64,000 nucleotides of DNA from CADCTB01 sp963768975 (GCA_963768975.1 CAVYKB010000012.1:1-64000); one strand, 5' to 3'; shown: positions 16,153-25,708, counted from the stretch's first letter. Notes: generated by a model from the letters alone, not told the origin. Numbers and translations: made by a program.

Positions 16153-16169
16153 CTATAACCAGATTATAG
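16153..16169. promoter_or_regulatory. operator palindrome upstream of arsR-merA
   Basis: CTATAA-CCAGA-TTATAG is a perfect six-base inverted repeat around a five-base centre, in an AT-rich island just upstream of the regulator start. Symmetry, spacing and position fit autoregulation by the ArsR protein. Confidence 0.65.
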
Positions 16170-16199
16170 AGATAAACGAATATTACCCGGGACCCTGGG

Positions 16200-16256
16200 C
16201 TTGCGTCTATCGAACGGACCCCCAGGATCACGCCGACCATCGGAGGGGTCCGCAAG
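16200..16256. repeat. long inverted repeat
   Basis: The right arm GGGGTCCGCAAG (16245-16256) is the reverse complement of CTTGCGGACCCC. The left side carries the same sequence split in two, CTTGCG at 16200-16205 and CGGACCCC at 16215-16222, with nine extra bases between. It could be an imperfect stem-loop near the merA operon promoter or the end of a lost element. Confidence 0.45.
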
Positions 16257-16364
16257 ATGGATGTGCCCTATCCGGCGACGACAAGGCCGACGCCTCGGGG
16301 GAGGACAACTGGCGCCCCAGGACTCCTGACGGGGTCGAAGCGCTGGGCCCGCCCGTCGCGCGCG

Positions 16365-16655
16365 TTATGTCCGCAGTGGCACGGGGGCTATCGGCCATCT
16401 GGAGCCGATGACCGTAAGTAGATGCACTGTGGCTCTACATCGGCGCCGCCTTGACGTCTTGCGGCCAATCGACCGTAGAACGGCTTGGCGAGGATCCACC
16501 GTCCGATCATCAAGCCCGGGGAGAATGGTGAGGGAGAACGCCAGAAGGCTGTGCCAGCTCAGTGGGCCCCAAACCGTGATGGCAATCATGACGGCGACGA
16601 CGACCCCCACGACGACCAAGAGCCGGCGGCTCCGGACCAGGTCAGGGTCCTCCAT
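16365..16655 (-). CDS. small membrane protein, probably frameshifted
   Basis: The first 45 residues read well: a basic start (EDPDLVRSRR), one membrane span (LLVVVGVVVAVMIAITVWG) and WHSLLAFSLTILPGL. Thereafter the frame becomes arginine-rich shadow sequence. Skipping one G at about 16510 gives L-M-I-G-R-W-I-L-A-K-P-F-Y-G-R-L-A-A-R-R and a stop at 16388, which completes a second membrane hairpin. I think the shifted version is the native protein. Function unknown. Confidence 0.5.
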   Translation of the reverse strand: MEDPDLVRSRRLLVVVGVVVAVMIAITVWGPLSWHSLLAFSLTILPGLDDRTVDPRQAVLRSIGRKTSRRRRCRATVHLLTVIGSRWPIAPVPLRT

Positions 16656-16682
16656 GCCAGGGACGGGTCGGTGCCGCCGAGG

Positions 16683-18449
16683 TCACGGAGCAGCGGCGGC
16701 CTGTTTCGAGTCCCTCGTCGGCCGAGCGTGGGACGCGGACCCCTGGCGCTTCCGCCCGGCGAGGGCACCGACGAACAGCACGATGCCGACGGCGGTTATG
16801 CCGGCGACTGCGGCCAGCGCCACCTTGACAGCGCGCGACGATCCGCTTCCGAGCACCTCGTACTGCACTGCGCTGGTGAAGATGTCCTGCAGACCACCTC
16901 CCGTGGCCGCGTTGTCCGCGAAGTTGGGGTCGGTAAGGCGAGTGTCGTCCCAGCCGAGGATGGCGTAGGCGTTCGTCGACGCAATGCCAGGCGGAGCGCT
17001 CATGTTGAAGTTGTTCAAGAACACCCCGTACCGCCGGCTGATCGACCGGTCCGTGATACGGATGTTCTTGGTGAAGGTCTCTCCGTTGTCAAACGATGAC
17101 GTGTAGTACACGTCATTGGTGGGTGTCGCCGGCGCCGGGACCTCGCGGGTGTCCCACCATGCGACGTCGATGCGGCCGTTCGGTGCCACGCTGATGTCGG
17201 GCATGTACTGACCGACCATCTGGGACTTGTCGCTGTCGTCAATGACCTTGGGCTCGGTCCATGTCTTGCCGCCATCGGTGGAGCGGTAGTACCAGATGTG
17301 GCTGAGGTTGGCGATCTGGACTTGATCGTTGCCTTCTGCGACGACGTGGAGTGTCCCCTCCGGCCCGCCCTTCGAACTCCAGGCCATCTGCAGCGACGCG
17401 TTCGGCCCGGGGGCGCCAGCCTTGTGCGCGTAGCTGAACGGCGCGATCTGGGTGACCGTCCAGGTCCTGCCTTGGTCGGTGGACTTCGACATGAAGTACC
17501 CAGGGGGCGGCGGAGCGGCCATGTTGGCGGTGGCCGAAGGCCAGGCCACGTAGAGCGTGCCCTTGTCGTCGACAGCAATCGATGACTTCCCGCCGCCGAA
17601 GTTGACCTCCTGGTCGGGCTGTGCTGCTCTCGATCCGGCTGGGGCCACAGTCGTCGTGCTGGTCGGGCCGGGTCCGGATGTAGTCGTGGTGACCTTACTG
17701 AAGCCCTCCGCCCGTAGTGACGCTGACGAGAAAACTCCGCCGATGGCGCTGACGGGTTCGCCGAAGGTGCGTCCACCGTCCGTCGACACGGCGACCGCCG
17801 GCTGGTTCGGCTCGGCGTTGGGAGCCGTGGCATTGGGGCGCCGGCGGGAGTAGCTGACGTAGACAATGTCGTCATCGCCGCTCTTGGTGTCGACAGCGAT
17901 ACCGGTCATGGGCCGGATGTTCTCGACCGCGATGCCTTCCTTGCCCCGGTTGTTGCGAACGAAGGATGTCTCCCACGTTTCACCCAGGTTGTCGGAGCGG
18001 GCCAGGATCACACTGGTATTTCCCCGGCCACCTCCGCCGTCCTGGTTGTCCCAGCCCATGACTGCGTAGTACAGGGTGCCGTTCCGGCCGAACGCGAGCG
18101 GGGCGTGATAGATGCCGTTGCCGCTCTGGGTCGACTCGCAGTAGGGGAACGAGTCGGGCGCTGGGCGGGCGTCCATCCGCTTCCATGTCCGGCCACCGTC
18201 AAGTGAACGGATAAGGCCGCAGCTGGCGCTCCGGAAGTCGATGAACGAACCGACGACATGCATCTCGTTCGTCGGGTCGACCGCCAGATACGGTGCCGAG
18301 TACGTCCTGGTGGGATCGACATCCTCCTTGGTCGCCTGAACGTTCATCGTGAGACGCAAAGGCGCCTCGGCCAGGCTCTGCCCGCCTCCGAGCAGAAGAA
18401 GAGGAAGCGGCATCGCTGCCAAGGCAAGACGTCGGAGCCCGGGGTTCAA
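16683..18449 (-). CDS. secreted BNR-repeat (sialidase-like) propeller protein with membrane anchor
   Basis: A 588-residue exported protein. A signal peptide (LRRLALAAMPLPLLLLGGG) is followed by a beta-propeller with Asp-box-like repeats: SLDGGRTWKRM, SDNLGETWETS, STDGGRTFGEP, STDQGRTWTVT, STDGGKTWTEP and SFDNGETFTKN. A hydrophobic span near the end (VALAAVAGITAVGIVLFVGA) and a basic tail anchor it. Asp boxes alone do not prove sialidase activity and I see no catalytic Arg triad. The TTG at 18449 is chosen for the AGGAGG six bases before it. It trails the peptide-transporter operon by 123 bases and may sense or bind the same material. Confidence 0.8.
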   Translation of the reverse strand: MNPGLRRLALAAMPLPLLLLGGGQSLAEAPLRLTMNVQATKEDVDPTRTYSAPYLAVDPTNEMHVVGSFIDFRSASCGLIRSLDGGRTWKRMDARPAPDSFPYCESTQSGNGIYHAPLAFGRNGTLYYAVMGWDNQDGGGGRGNTSVILARSDNLGETWETSFVRNNRGKEGIAVENIRPMTGIAVDTKSGDDDIVYVSYSRRRPNATAPNAEPNQPAVAVSTDGGRTFGEPVSAIGGVFSSASLRAEGFSKVTTTTSGPGPTSTTTVAPAGSRAAQPDQEVNFGGGKSSIAVDDKGTLYVAWPSATANMAAPPPPGYFMSKSTDQGRTWTVTQIAPFSYAHKAGAPGPNASLQMAWSSKGGPEGTLHVVAEGNDQVQIANLSHIWYYRSTDGGKTWTEPKVIDDSDKSQMVGQYMPDISVAPNGRIDVAWWDTREVPAPATPTNDVYYTSSFDNGETFTKNIRITDRSISRRYGVFLNNFNMSAPPGIASTNAYAILGWDDTRLTDPNFADNAATGGGLQDIFTSAVQYEVLGSGSSRAVKVALAAVAGITAVGIVLFVGALAGRKRQGSASHARPTRDSKQAAAAP

Positions 18450-18572
18450 TAGGTGCCTCCTGTCAGGTTGATCTCGAACGGAAAGGTCATCGGTCCCTCT
18501 TGCAGATGATTGCAGCATGGGTGGGGGAGCTTGAGGACCAGCTGCAGAACGGCCTGGATCGCCCCGGAGGCC

Positions 18573-20264
18573 TCAGAAGCCTTCCTTTTTGCCCGTGACG
18601 AACGCGTGCTTGTTGATGGTCCCGGGATAGCCGCCGAAGACGCCACCAGGGGTGTAGTACCAGGCGTCGAAGCCCCCGGCCAGGGCGATCTGAAGGCGAG
18701 TGGGGAGGTAGAGAGGGATCGTTGGCAGATCGTCGGCGAGGATCCGTTGCATGTCCTGGATGACCTTCTTGCGCTCTGTTTTGTCGACGATCGTGAGCTG
18801 CCTGGCGGCCAGGTCCTCGAACGCAGGGTTTCGGTAGCCGTGGACGCGGTTGAACGACGCCGACCGGACCTGGGAGGAGTACCGGGTGCGGAGCGTGTCT
18901 GCCTCGCCGCCCATACCGCCGTACCCGATGAGGGCCATCTCGTAGTTGCCCTTCGCCGCGTTGTCGTCGGCTGCGGTGCTGTCGAGGCTCCGGAGGGTGA
19001 GATCGATGCCCACCTCCCTCAGGTACTCCTTGACCAACTCCGACGTCTTCGGCGAGAAGCGGGAGTTGATCTGGAGCTCAGGCCTGAAGGGCTGGCCATC
19101 AGGGAGCTCCCGCACGCCGTCGCCGTTGGTGTCGCGCAAGCCGATGCCGTCCAGCAGCGATCGCGCCCTGGCCACATCGCGGTCATACGTCGGGAGGCCT
19201 TGGGCGACGAACTCGTGGGACGGGGCGAGACCTCCCAGGCTCCCGGGCTCGCCCCGGCCCAGGAGAATCCGCTTCACCATGTCCTTGCGGTCGATGCCGT
19301 AGGCCACCGCCTGGCGGAATGCCTTGTTGTCGTACGGGAACCCCTTCCCGAGGTTGAAGTGGATCGCCCGGGTCGACTCGCCGGGGCCTTCGAGCTGGAC
19401 GAACCGTGCCGACTCAAAAGGCTTCAGCGCCTCCTCGGGCAGTCCGTCCTCGCTGTCAGCGCTGGCGGCGTCGACCTCGCCCCGCTGCAGGGAGCGGAGG
19501 CTGTCGCCGACGGCGACGAACTCCAGCCGGCGCACGTGGGGAACGCCCATGAAGTAGGACTCGTTGGCCACGAACAGGTAGTTGCCGGTCGCCTCGTCGA
19601 ATGACTGCAGCTTGTAGGGGCCTGATCCCATCAGCGCCTTGGGGTCACGCAGCTTCGCCGGGTCGTTCACGTCGGACCACACATGGCGGGGGATGATCGG
19701 TATCCGCCCGGCGATGGTGACTTCGAAGCCGGCCTGGGGTTGTGCCAGCCGGATCACGGCCGTGGTCGGGCCCTCGGCGACGACCTCCTTGACGTCGATC
19801 CGCCCGAAGATCCCCGGCGCCGTTGCTCCTGGGCCCTTCGTCATGTAATCGAAGGTGAACACGACATCGTCGGCGGTGAGCGGGCGTCCGTCCTGCCAGC
19901 GCACGTTCTCCCGGAGCGTGAACCGCCACTCGAGGCCGTCGGGCGACTGCTGGTACTTCGAAGCCAGCCACGGAATCGCCTGGCCCGTAGAGTCCTTCCA
20001 GAGCAGGGTGTCGAAGAGGAAGTTGACGTTGACGAGGCCCGGGCCGCGGACGTAGGCGAACGGCGAGGGGTAGCCCCACTGGCCACCCGAGAGGCGCAGC
20101 CGTTCGACGCTCTCCGGGCGGGCCACCGGGCGTCCTCCGACCGGTTGCGCTGACTTCTCGTCCGACGCGCAAGCGGCGAGGACGGTGAGGGCGGCGATGC
20201 CCGCCGCCACCCTCCAGCTCCGAAGTCCTGGGCCGAACCGGCCCTGATGCGCTACCTGTCCCAT
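18573..20264 (-). CDS. peptide/nickel-type ABC substrate-binding lipoprotein (second copy)
   Basis: A 563-residue SBP_bac_5 family protein. A basic N-terminus and hydrophobic signal end in a lipobox LTVLAAC. The mature chain shows DTLLWKDSTGQAIPWLASKY, the family signature region EWRFTLRENVRWQDGRPLTA, YKLQSFDEATG, and an EF-hand-like DTNGDGVRELPDG. Members capture oligopeptides, metal chelates or opines. It is a close paralogue of the gene just upstream (2 bases apart), sharing whole segments such as SELVKEYLREVGID. The pair points to a duplicated receptor with diverged specificity. Confidence 0.9.
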   Translation of the reverse strand: MGQVAHQGRFGPGLRSWRVAAGIAALTVLAACASDEKSAQPVGGRPVARPESVERLRLSGGQWGYPSPFAYVRGPGLVNVNFLFDTLLWKDSTGQAIPWLASKYQQSPDGLEWRFTLRENVRWQDGRPLTADDVVFTFDYMTKGPGATAPGIFGRIDVKEVVAEGPTTAVIRLAQPQAGFEVTIAGRIPIIPRHVWSDVNDPAKLRDPKALMGSGPYKLQSFDEATGNYLFVANESYFMGVPHVRRLEFVAVGDSLRSLQRGEVDAASADSEDGLPEEALKPFESARFVQLEGPGESTRAIHFNLGKGFPYDNKAFRQAVAYGIDRKDMVKRILLGRGEPGSLGGLAPSHEFVAQGLPTYDRDVARARSLLDGIGLRDTNGDGVRELPDGQPFRPELQINSRFSPKTSELVKEYLREVGIDLTLRSLDSTAADDNAAKGNYEMALIGYGGMGGEADTLRTRYSSQVRSASFNRVHGYRNPAFEDLAARQLTIVDKTERKKVIQDMQRILADDLPTIPLYLPTRLQIALAGGFDAWYYTPGGVFGGYPGTINKHAFVTGKKEGF

Positions 20265-20266
20265 GG

Positions 20267-21922
20267 CTAGAAGCCGGTCGTCTTCCCGGTGACGAACATG
20301 TGCTTGTTGCGGGTTGCGCCGCAGGGGCTGCATCCCGGAGTGAAGTACCAGTTGTCGAACACCGCCTTGTTGAAGAACGTCACGCGGGTCGGAACGTATA
20401 GCGGCAGGATCGGCAGGTCCTCGGCCACAGTCCGCTGCATCTGGATAATCAGCTCCTTGCGTTGGGCCTCGTTCAGCGCGATCAGCTGCTTGTTGGCAGC
20501 GTCGGTGAAGGCGGGGTTGGTGTAGCCGATGGCCCGGCTGAACGACGTGCTGTTTCGCGGCGCTGCGTACCGACCGCGGAGCCCATCGGCGTCGCCGGCG
20601 ATGCCGCCGTAGCCAACGAGGGTCATGGTGTAGTTGCCCTGGCCAGCGTTGCCGTCAGCGGTAGCCCGGTCGAGGATCTTGACGTCGACATCAATGCCGA
20701 CCTCGCGGAGATACTCCTTCACCAACTCCGCCGACTTGGGCGTGAAGCGGTTGCTGGCCTGAAGCTCCTGCACGAACCGGGAGCCATCAGGGAGCTCCCG
20801 CATACCGTCGCCGTTCGCGTCCTTCAACCCGATCTCGTCGAGCATCGTGCGGGCGCGGGCCACGTTGCGGTCATAGGTCGGCAGCCCGGGGGCGAGCATC
20901 TCGTGGTCGGGCGCAAGCCCTGCGACGCTCGCCGGCTCGCCACGGCCGAGGAGGATCCGGCTGACCATGTCCCTGCGATCGACCGCGTAGGCCACCGCCT
21001 GGCGGAAGCGCTTTTCGTTGTAGGGGAAACCCTTGGAGATATTGAAGTTCAGGGCCAGGTTCCAGTCGCCCGCCTTCTCCAGCTTGCCAAACTGGGGGTT
21101 GGACTCGAATGCCTTCAGCTGCTCTTCGGGTGCTGGATCCTCCGAAAGTGAGGCGGCATCGATCTCTCCCCGCTGCAGGGCCAGCAGCTCGTCGGGCGCG
21201 GGCACGAACTCAACTCGCTTGACGTGCGGCGCTCCGAGGAAGAAGCTCTCGTTGGCCAGATATAGGTACGTCCCTGCAGCCTCGTCCAACGACTCCAGCT
21301 TGTACGGGCCCGAGCCAATCAGGGCCGTCGGGCCGCGGAACTTGGTCGGGTCGGTCACCGACGACCAGATGTGGCGGGGAAGAATGAACACCCGCATGCC
21401 GACGCTCTCCTCGAAGACCGCCGAGGGGGTGTTGAGGCGGATGATCACACTGGTCGGGGACTCGGCGACGACCTCTTTCAAGTCCAGGCGGCTGGCGCCC
21501 GTGGCGCCGGGGCCCGTCGAGATGTAGTCGAAGGTGAACTTGACGTCGTCGGCGGTAAGCGGCTGGCCGTCGTGCCACTTGACGTTGTCGCGCAACGTGA
21601 AGCGCCATTCCAGACCATCGGGTGACTGCGACCACTCCTTCGCCAACCAGGGACCGGCCTTGCCGGTCGAGTCCTCCCACAGGAGCGTGTCGAAGACATA
21701 GCCGGTCTGGATCATGCCCGGGCCCCGCACATAAGAGAACGGCTGCGGATACCCGAAGTCGCCGCCGGGCAGGCGGAGCCGTTCGACGCTCGCAGGACGC
21801 TCGTTCGCCCTCGTCTGGGCCGAACCCCCGTCGTCGGAGGAACAGGCGCCCATCGTCACTGCGATTGCCAGGGCGACTGCTGTCCTACCCGCCCACTTCC
21901 TCCGGTGCTCGGTCGTGCTCAT
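20267..21922 (-). CDS. peptide/nickel-type ABC substrate-binding lipoprotein (first copy)
   Basis: A 551-residue SBP_bac_5 lipoprotein with lipobox VTMGAC. It carries EWRFTLRDNVKWHDGQPLTA, the GSGPYKLESLDEAAGTYLYL segment, and DANGDGMRELPDG, closely matching its downstream paralogue. Near its C-terminus it alone has a Cys-x-x-Cys (TPGCSPCGATRN) where the other copy has TPGGVFGGYPG. This might hold a disulfide or a metal. ATG at 21922 is preferred over 21940 because GGAAGGGGA precedes it. It starts 14 bases after the ATPase gene. Confidence 0.9.
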   Translation of the reverse strand: MSTTEHRRKWAGRTAVALAIAVTMGACSSDDGGSAQTRANERPASVERLRLPGGDFGYPQPFSYVRGPGMIQTGYVFDTLLWEDSTGKAGPWLAKEWSQSPDGLEWRFTLRDNVKWHDGQPLTADDVKFTFDYISTGPGATGASRLDLKEVVAESPTSVIIRLNTPSAVFEESVGMRVFILPRHIWSSVTDPTKFRGPTALIGSGPYKLESLDEAAGTYLYLANESFFLGAPHVKRVEFVPAPDELLALQRGEIDAASLSEDPAPEEQLKAFESNPQFGKLEKAGDWNLALNFNISKGFPYNEKRFRQAVAYAVDRRDMVSRILLGRGEPASVAGLAPDHEMLAPGLPTYDRNVARARTMLDEIGLKDANGDGMRELPDGSRFVQELQASNRFTPKSAELVKEYLREVGIDVDVKILDRATADGNAGQGNYTMTLVGYGGIAGDADGLRGRYAAPRNSTSFSRAIGYTNPAFTDAANKQLIALNEAQRKELIIQMQRTVAEDLPILPLYVPTRVTFFNKAVFDNWYFTPGCSPCGATRNKHMFVTGKTTGF

Positions 21923-21936
21923 CGCATTCCCCTTCC

Positions 21937-23703
21937 TCATGCCGTCTCCGGCGTCGTCAACTGGAACAACACATCCCGCCCCGCCGCCGCCAGTAGGGCC
22001 TTCGTTGCCTCATGGCGCGGCCCCATCAGCAGCTCGCTGCCTGTGCCCTGCTCAACCACGCGGCCCTTTTCCATCACCATCACCCGGTCCGCCACCCGGA
22101 GCACGGCGCCGAGATCGTGGGAGACGAGCACCATGGCCATGCCGCGGTCCACCTGCAGCTGCTTGAGCAGCTGAAGGACCTTGGCCTGCTCGGAGGGGTC
22201 AAGCATCGAGACGGGCTCATCCGCAATGAGTAGCTTGGGCTCCAGCACCAGGGCCCGGGCCAGGGCCACCCGCTGGAGCTGGCCACCCGACAGCTCGTGG
22301 GTGTAGCGCCTCAGGAAGCTCTCATCGGCAGGGAGCCGGGCTGCCTTCAAGTTCGCCCGAACCCGCTCGTCCTGCTCCTGGCGGTCTCCGATGCCCTGCA
22401 GCTCCAAGGGCTCTCGCACCGCTTGGGCGACGGTGAGCCGGGCCGAGAGCGCCTCGTAGGGATCCTGAAAGAGCATCTGAACCCTCCGCCGCGCCGCCTT
22501 GAGCTCCTGCCCGCTCGCGGCCAGGAAGTCATGGCCGTCGATCTCGATGCTTCCCTCCTCGGGATCGAGAAGCCGGACGAGCAAGGAGGACACAGTGGAC
22601 TTGCCGGCGCCGGTGGCTCCCACCAGGCCGACGACCTCGCCTTCGAGCACCTCTAGGCTCACGTTGTCCACGGCCCGGAAGCGCTCCTTGCGGAACAGCT
22701 TGCCAGGCACGTCGTAGGATTTGCAGAGCCCGCGAGCCCGGAGCAGGGGAACGACCCCGCCCCTGATGCACGCGACCAAGCGGTCGCCGTTTTCGCCGGT
22801 CGGTGTGACGAGCGGCGGCCGGCCGTCGGTGCAGCCCTCGATCTCCTGAGTGCAGCGCCCGACGAACGGACAGCCCGCGGCCAGGTGGGTGGGGTTCGGC
22901 GGGTCCCCGCGTATCCCCCGAAGGTCCTTGACCGAGGCGAGCGTCGGCCGGGAGTTGAGCAGAGCCCACGAGTAGGGTGCGCGTGGTTGGTTGAGCACGG
23001 CCTTGGCGGGGCCGACCTCGGAAAGCCACCCGCGGTACATAACAGCGACGCTGGTGGCCACCTGATCGAGCGCGTCGGCGTCATGGCTCATCATCACGAT
23101 GGCGCGACCGTGGTCGTCGCGCACCCGTTGCAGGACAGTGAGAGCCTGGTTACGAGTGGCCGGGTCGAGGCCGGCGGTGGGCTCGTCGAGCACGACGACT
23201 TCGGGGTCACACACCAGGGCCATGGCCAGGAGGACGAGGCGTCGCTGGCCGCCCGAGAGTTCACGAGGGTGGCGGGCGAGCGCCCACCCGCCGAGCCCGA
23301 CGTCGGTGAGCACCTCGGCGCTGCGGGCGTCGGCATCGGCACGGCTGCGCTTGAGGTGGACCTGCTGAGGCTCGGCCAGCTGGATGCCAATGGTCAGGAC
23401 CGGGTTCAGCGACGACGCCGACTGCATGGCCAAGGCGATGCGCCGCCATCGGACCGCCCGCCATCCGTCCTCGTCGAGGGCGCCGAGGTTGACGTCGCCC
23501 AGCCGCAACTCGCCCTCAACGTCGGCCTCGCTGGCGAGGCCCAGGATCGCCCGTCCTAGGGTGGATTTGCCCGACCCTGATTCGCCGAGGATGCCGAGGC
23601 ACTCGCCCGGCGCCACCTGCAGCGACAGGTCATCAACGGCGCGGACCGGTGGTGGCCCCGGGTAGGTCACGCGCAGGTTGGACACGACCAGCCCGTCGCT
23701 CAT
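21937..23703 (-). CDS. fused OppD-OppF type ABC ATPase
   Basis: A 588-residue protein with two complete nucleotide-binding domains. The first has Walker A GESGSGKS at 40-47, signature LSGGQRR and Walker B VVVLDEP. The second has Walker A GATGAGKS near 370, signature LSGGQLQR and Walker B LLIADEP. Between them is the cysteine-bearing oligopeptide tail CPFVGRC..EGC typical of OppD/DppD. It should power both permeases of the operon as a single chain. ATG at 23703 overlaps the permease stop by four bases. Confidence 0.94.
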   Translation of the reverse strand: MSDGLVVSNLRVTYPGPPPVRAVDDLSLQVAPGECLGILGESGSGKSTLGRAILGLASEADVEGELRLGDVNLGALDEDGWRAVRWRRIALAMQSASSLNPVLTIGIQLAEPQQVHLKRSRADADARSAEVLTDVGLGGWALARHPRELSGGQRRLVLLAMALVCDPEVVVLDEPTAGLDPATRNQALTVLQRVRDDHGRAIVMMSHDADALDQVATSVAVMYRGWLSEVGPAKAVLNQPRAPYSWALLNSRPTLASVKDLRGIRGDPPNPTHLAAGCPFVGRCTQEIEGCTDGRPPLVTPTGENGDRLVACIRGGVVPLLRARGLCKSYDVPGKLFRKERFRAVDNVSLEVLEGEVVGLVGATGAGKSTVSSLLVRLLDPEEGSIEIDGHDFLAASGQELKAARRRVQMLFQDPYEALSARLTVAQAVREPLELQGIGDRQEQDERVRANLKAARLPADESFLRRYTHELSGGQLQRVALARALVLEPKLLIADEPVSMLDPSEQAKVLQLLKQLQVDRGMAMVLVSHDLGAVLRVADRVMVMEKGRVVEQGTGSELLMGPRHEATKALLAAAGRDVLFQLTTPETA

Positions 23704-24650
23704 CGCGGCCGGCTCATCGCAGTTGTCAGCTTGGTGTGGTGGCGGGCCAGTCGGGGGTTGATTCGCTGCTCGACGCCGACGCCGAGGAAGGTCACGCCGA
23801 GGAGCAGGAGACTGACCGCAACAACGGGGGGCACCAGCCACCATTTCCAGGCGTCGGTGAAGAAGAGTCCGCCGAAGTCGAGTGCGTCGCGCAAGATGCC
23901 CCCCCAGCTCGCCCGCGTCGGGTCACCCAGCCCGAGGAAGGCCAGACCGGCCTCGAAGGTGATGGCTCGGCCGGCGGCGCCGACTAGCCCGGCGATGAGG
24001 ATCAGGCCCACCTCGGGGAGGATGTGGCGGCGCAGGAGCTGGGCCGGGCTTCCTCCGAAGCCGGTGGCGGCCTTGACGTGAGCCCGGCGGCGGAGTGAGA
24101 GCACCTGCGAGCGCACCACGCGCGCCGTCGGGGGCCAGGACGTCAGGGCGATGATGACTGCGAGCATCGCAAGGCCGGGGCCGGCATAGGTGGCCACCAC
24201 GATGAGGAGCGGGATCTTGGGGATGACCAATACGAGGTCCACGATGCGCATGAGCACTGCGTCTGCGGTCCCGCCGGCCCATCCCGCGATCATCCCGAAG
24301 GCGGCACCGATGAGCAGCGTGCCTCCGCCAGCCAGGACTGCCACGAACATCGACACACGCGCCCCGCTCAGAATCTGGCTGGCCAGGTCCTGGCCCACGC
24401 CATTCGTGCCCAGCAGGTGCGTTCCATTGGGCGACTCCAACGGGTCACCGGCCAACTCGATGGTCCGGAATGGGGCGACGTAGGGCGCCGACAGCGCCAG
24501 CACCACGAACACGCCGACGATGGCCAGCCCGACCCAGCCGATGGCCGGAAACCGTTGCCGCCGACGATCCCGCCCTTTGGCGACATCGACGGCGCCCTCC
24601 AGATCTTCGAGGTCGGAGTCGACTTCGATGGGTCGCACAGTGGCGGTCAT
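23700..24650 (-). CDS. DppC/OppC-type ABC permease
   Basis: A 316-residue permease. The N-terminal cytosolic arm leads to a first span (AIGWVGLAIVGVFVVLALSA), the DppC-like extracytoplasmic loop with HLLGTNGVGQDLASQILSGA, and a core of five spans. The EAA-like loop includes RRRAHVKAATGFGGSPAQLL, then AITFEAGLAFLGLGDPTRAS, the standard OppC ending. It pairs with the next gene to form the channel. Four-base overlaps on both sides show tight coupling. Confidence 0.93.
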   Translation of the reverse strand: MTATVRPIEVDSDLEDLEGAVDVAKGRDRRRQRFPAIGWVGLAIVGVFVVLALSAPYVAPFRTIELAGDPLESPNGTHLLGTNGVGQDLASQILSGARVSMFVAVLAGGGTLLIGAAFGMIAGWAGGTADAVLMRIVDLVLVIPKIPLLIVVATYAGPGLAMLAVIIALTSWPPTARVVRSQVLSLRRRAHVKAATGFGGSPAQLLRRHILPEVGLILIAGLVGAAGRAITFEAGLAFLGLGDPTRASWGGILRDALDFGGLFFTDAWKWWLVPPVVAVSLLLLGVTFLGVGVEQRINPRLARHHTKLTTAMSRPR

Positions 24651-25708
24651 TCTGCTCCCACCCGTGGGTCGACCCGGGCGTAGACCAGCTCGAGCAGGAG
24701 GTTGACGGCGAGGACAACAAAGGCGAGGACCAGGAACGTCGCCTCCAGCACCGGGTAGTCACGGGCCTCGACCGCCCTGAGGATCAGGGTGCCCATGCCC
24801 GGGTAGGCGAACACGGACTCTACGAATACCGAGCCCCCCACCGCGAAGCCGACCTGTATGCCGACGACGGTGAGGAAAGGAAGCATGGCGTTTCGCCCGG
24901 CATGGCGGTACTTCTGCAGCCGGTCGGGTAGCCCCTTCGCCCGAGCGATCACCATGTAGTCCTGGCCGAGGGTCGAGATCATGGTGTTGCGGACGAGCAG
25001 GAACTTGGTGCCGATCAGCGACAGAGTGAGGGCGGTGACCGGCAGCACCAGGTGACGACCGATGTCAACCAGGCTCTCCAGACGCCCGTAGCTGTTGAAC
25101 GGGGTGCGGGCGCCGGCCAGCGGGAAGACCGGTACGACAACGGCGAACATGATGAGCAGCACGGCGGCCAGGGCGTACTCGGGTATGGCGCGGGCTGCAG
25201 TCATTCCCACCATCAGGAAGCGATCTCCGGCCCGACCCCGCCGCCACGTGGCCGCCACGCCCGCCACGAAGCTCAGAACAGAGGCGATGGCCAGAGACAA
25301 ACCCATGAGCAGCAACGTCCAGGGCAGGTGGGCGCGAATGAGGCCTGAGACGGGAGCCTTGCGGGCGATCGAAAAGCCGAGGTCACCCCGGGCAAGATTC
25401 CCGACGTAGGAGCGGAACTGTTCGGTCAAAGGCTTGTCAAGGCCGTAATAGCTTCTGAGCTCGTCGCGGACGACCGGGTCGCTCAGGTACAGGGCGTTGT
25501 CGGGATCCTCGAGGGCGGTGAGAGGGTCGCCGGGCATGGCGCGCGGGAGGGCGAAGACGACGAGGGCGACGGCGACCATCGTGAGCGCGTACAGCGCAAC
25601 GGACCGCAGGGCGACGCTGGCATATCGTCGCCCGCCAGAGCCGGCCTGGGGGAGTGGCCGGCCCTGGTCAAGGCGACGTGCCGCCCGCCGATTCATCGCC
25701 GTCGTCAT
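24647..25708 (-). CDS. DppB/OppB-type ABC permease
   Basis: A 353-residue permease with six spans. Seen are the family N-terminus (RSVALYALTMVAVALVVFAL then PRAMPGDP), the loop ELRSYYGLDKPLTEQFRSYV, and the EAA-like DYMVIARAKGLPDRLQKYRH then AGRNAMLPFLT. The C-terminal FVESVFAYPGMGTLILRAVE is typical of DppB. The pore should carry peptide-like or chelate substrates presented by the two lipoproteins. It begins 10 bases after the methyltransferase stop. Confidence 0.93.
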   Translation of the reverse strand: MTTAMNRRAARRLDQGRPLPQAGSGGRRYASVALRSVALYALTMVAVALVVFALPRAMPGDPLTALEDPDNALYLSDPVVRDELRSYYGLDKPLTEQFRSYVGNLARGDLGFSIARKAPVSGLIRAHLPWTLLLMGLSLAIASVLSFVAGVAATWRRGRAGDRFLMVGMTAARAIPEYALAAVLLIMFAVVVPVFPLAGARTPFNSYGRLESLVDIGRHLVLPVTALTLSLIGTKFLLVRNTMISTLGQDYMVIARAKGLPDRLQKYRHAGRNAMLPFLTVVGIQVGFAVGGSVFVESVFAYPGMGTLILRAVEARDYPVLEATFLVLAFVVLAVNLLLELVYARVDPRVGAE

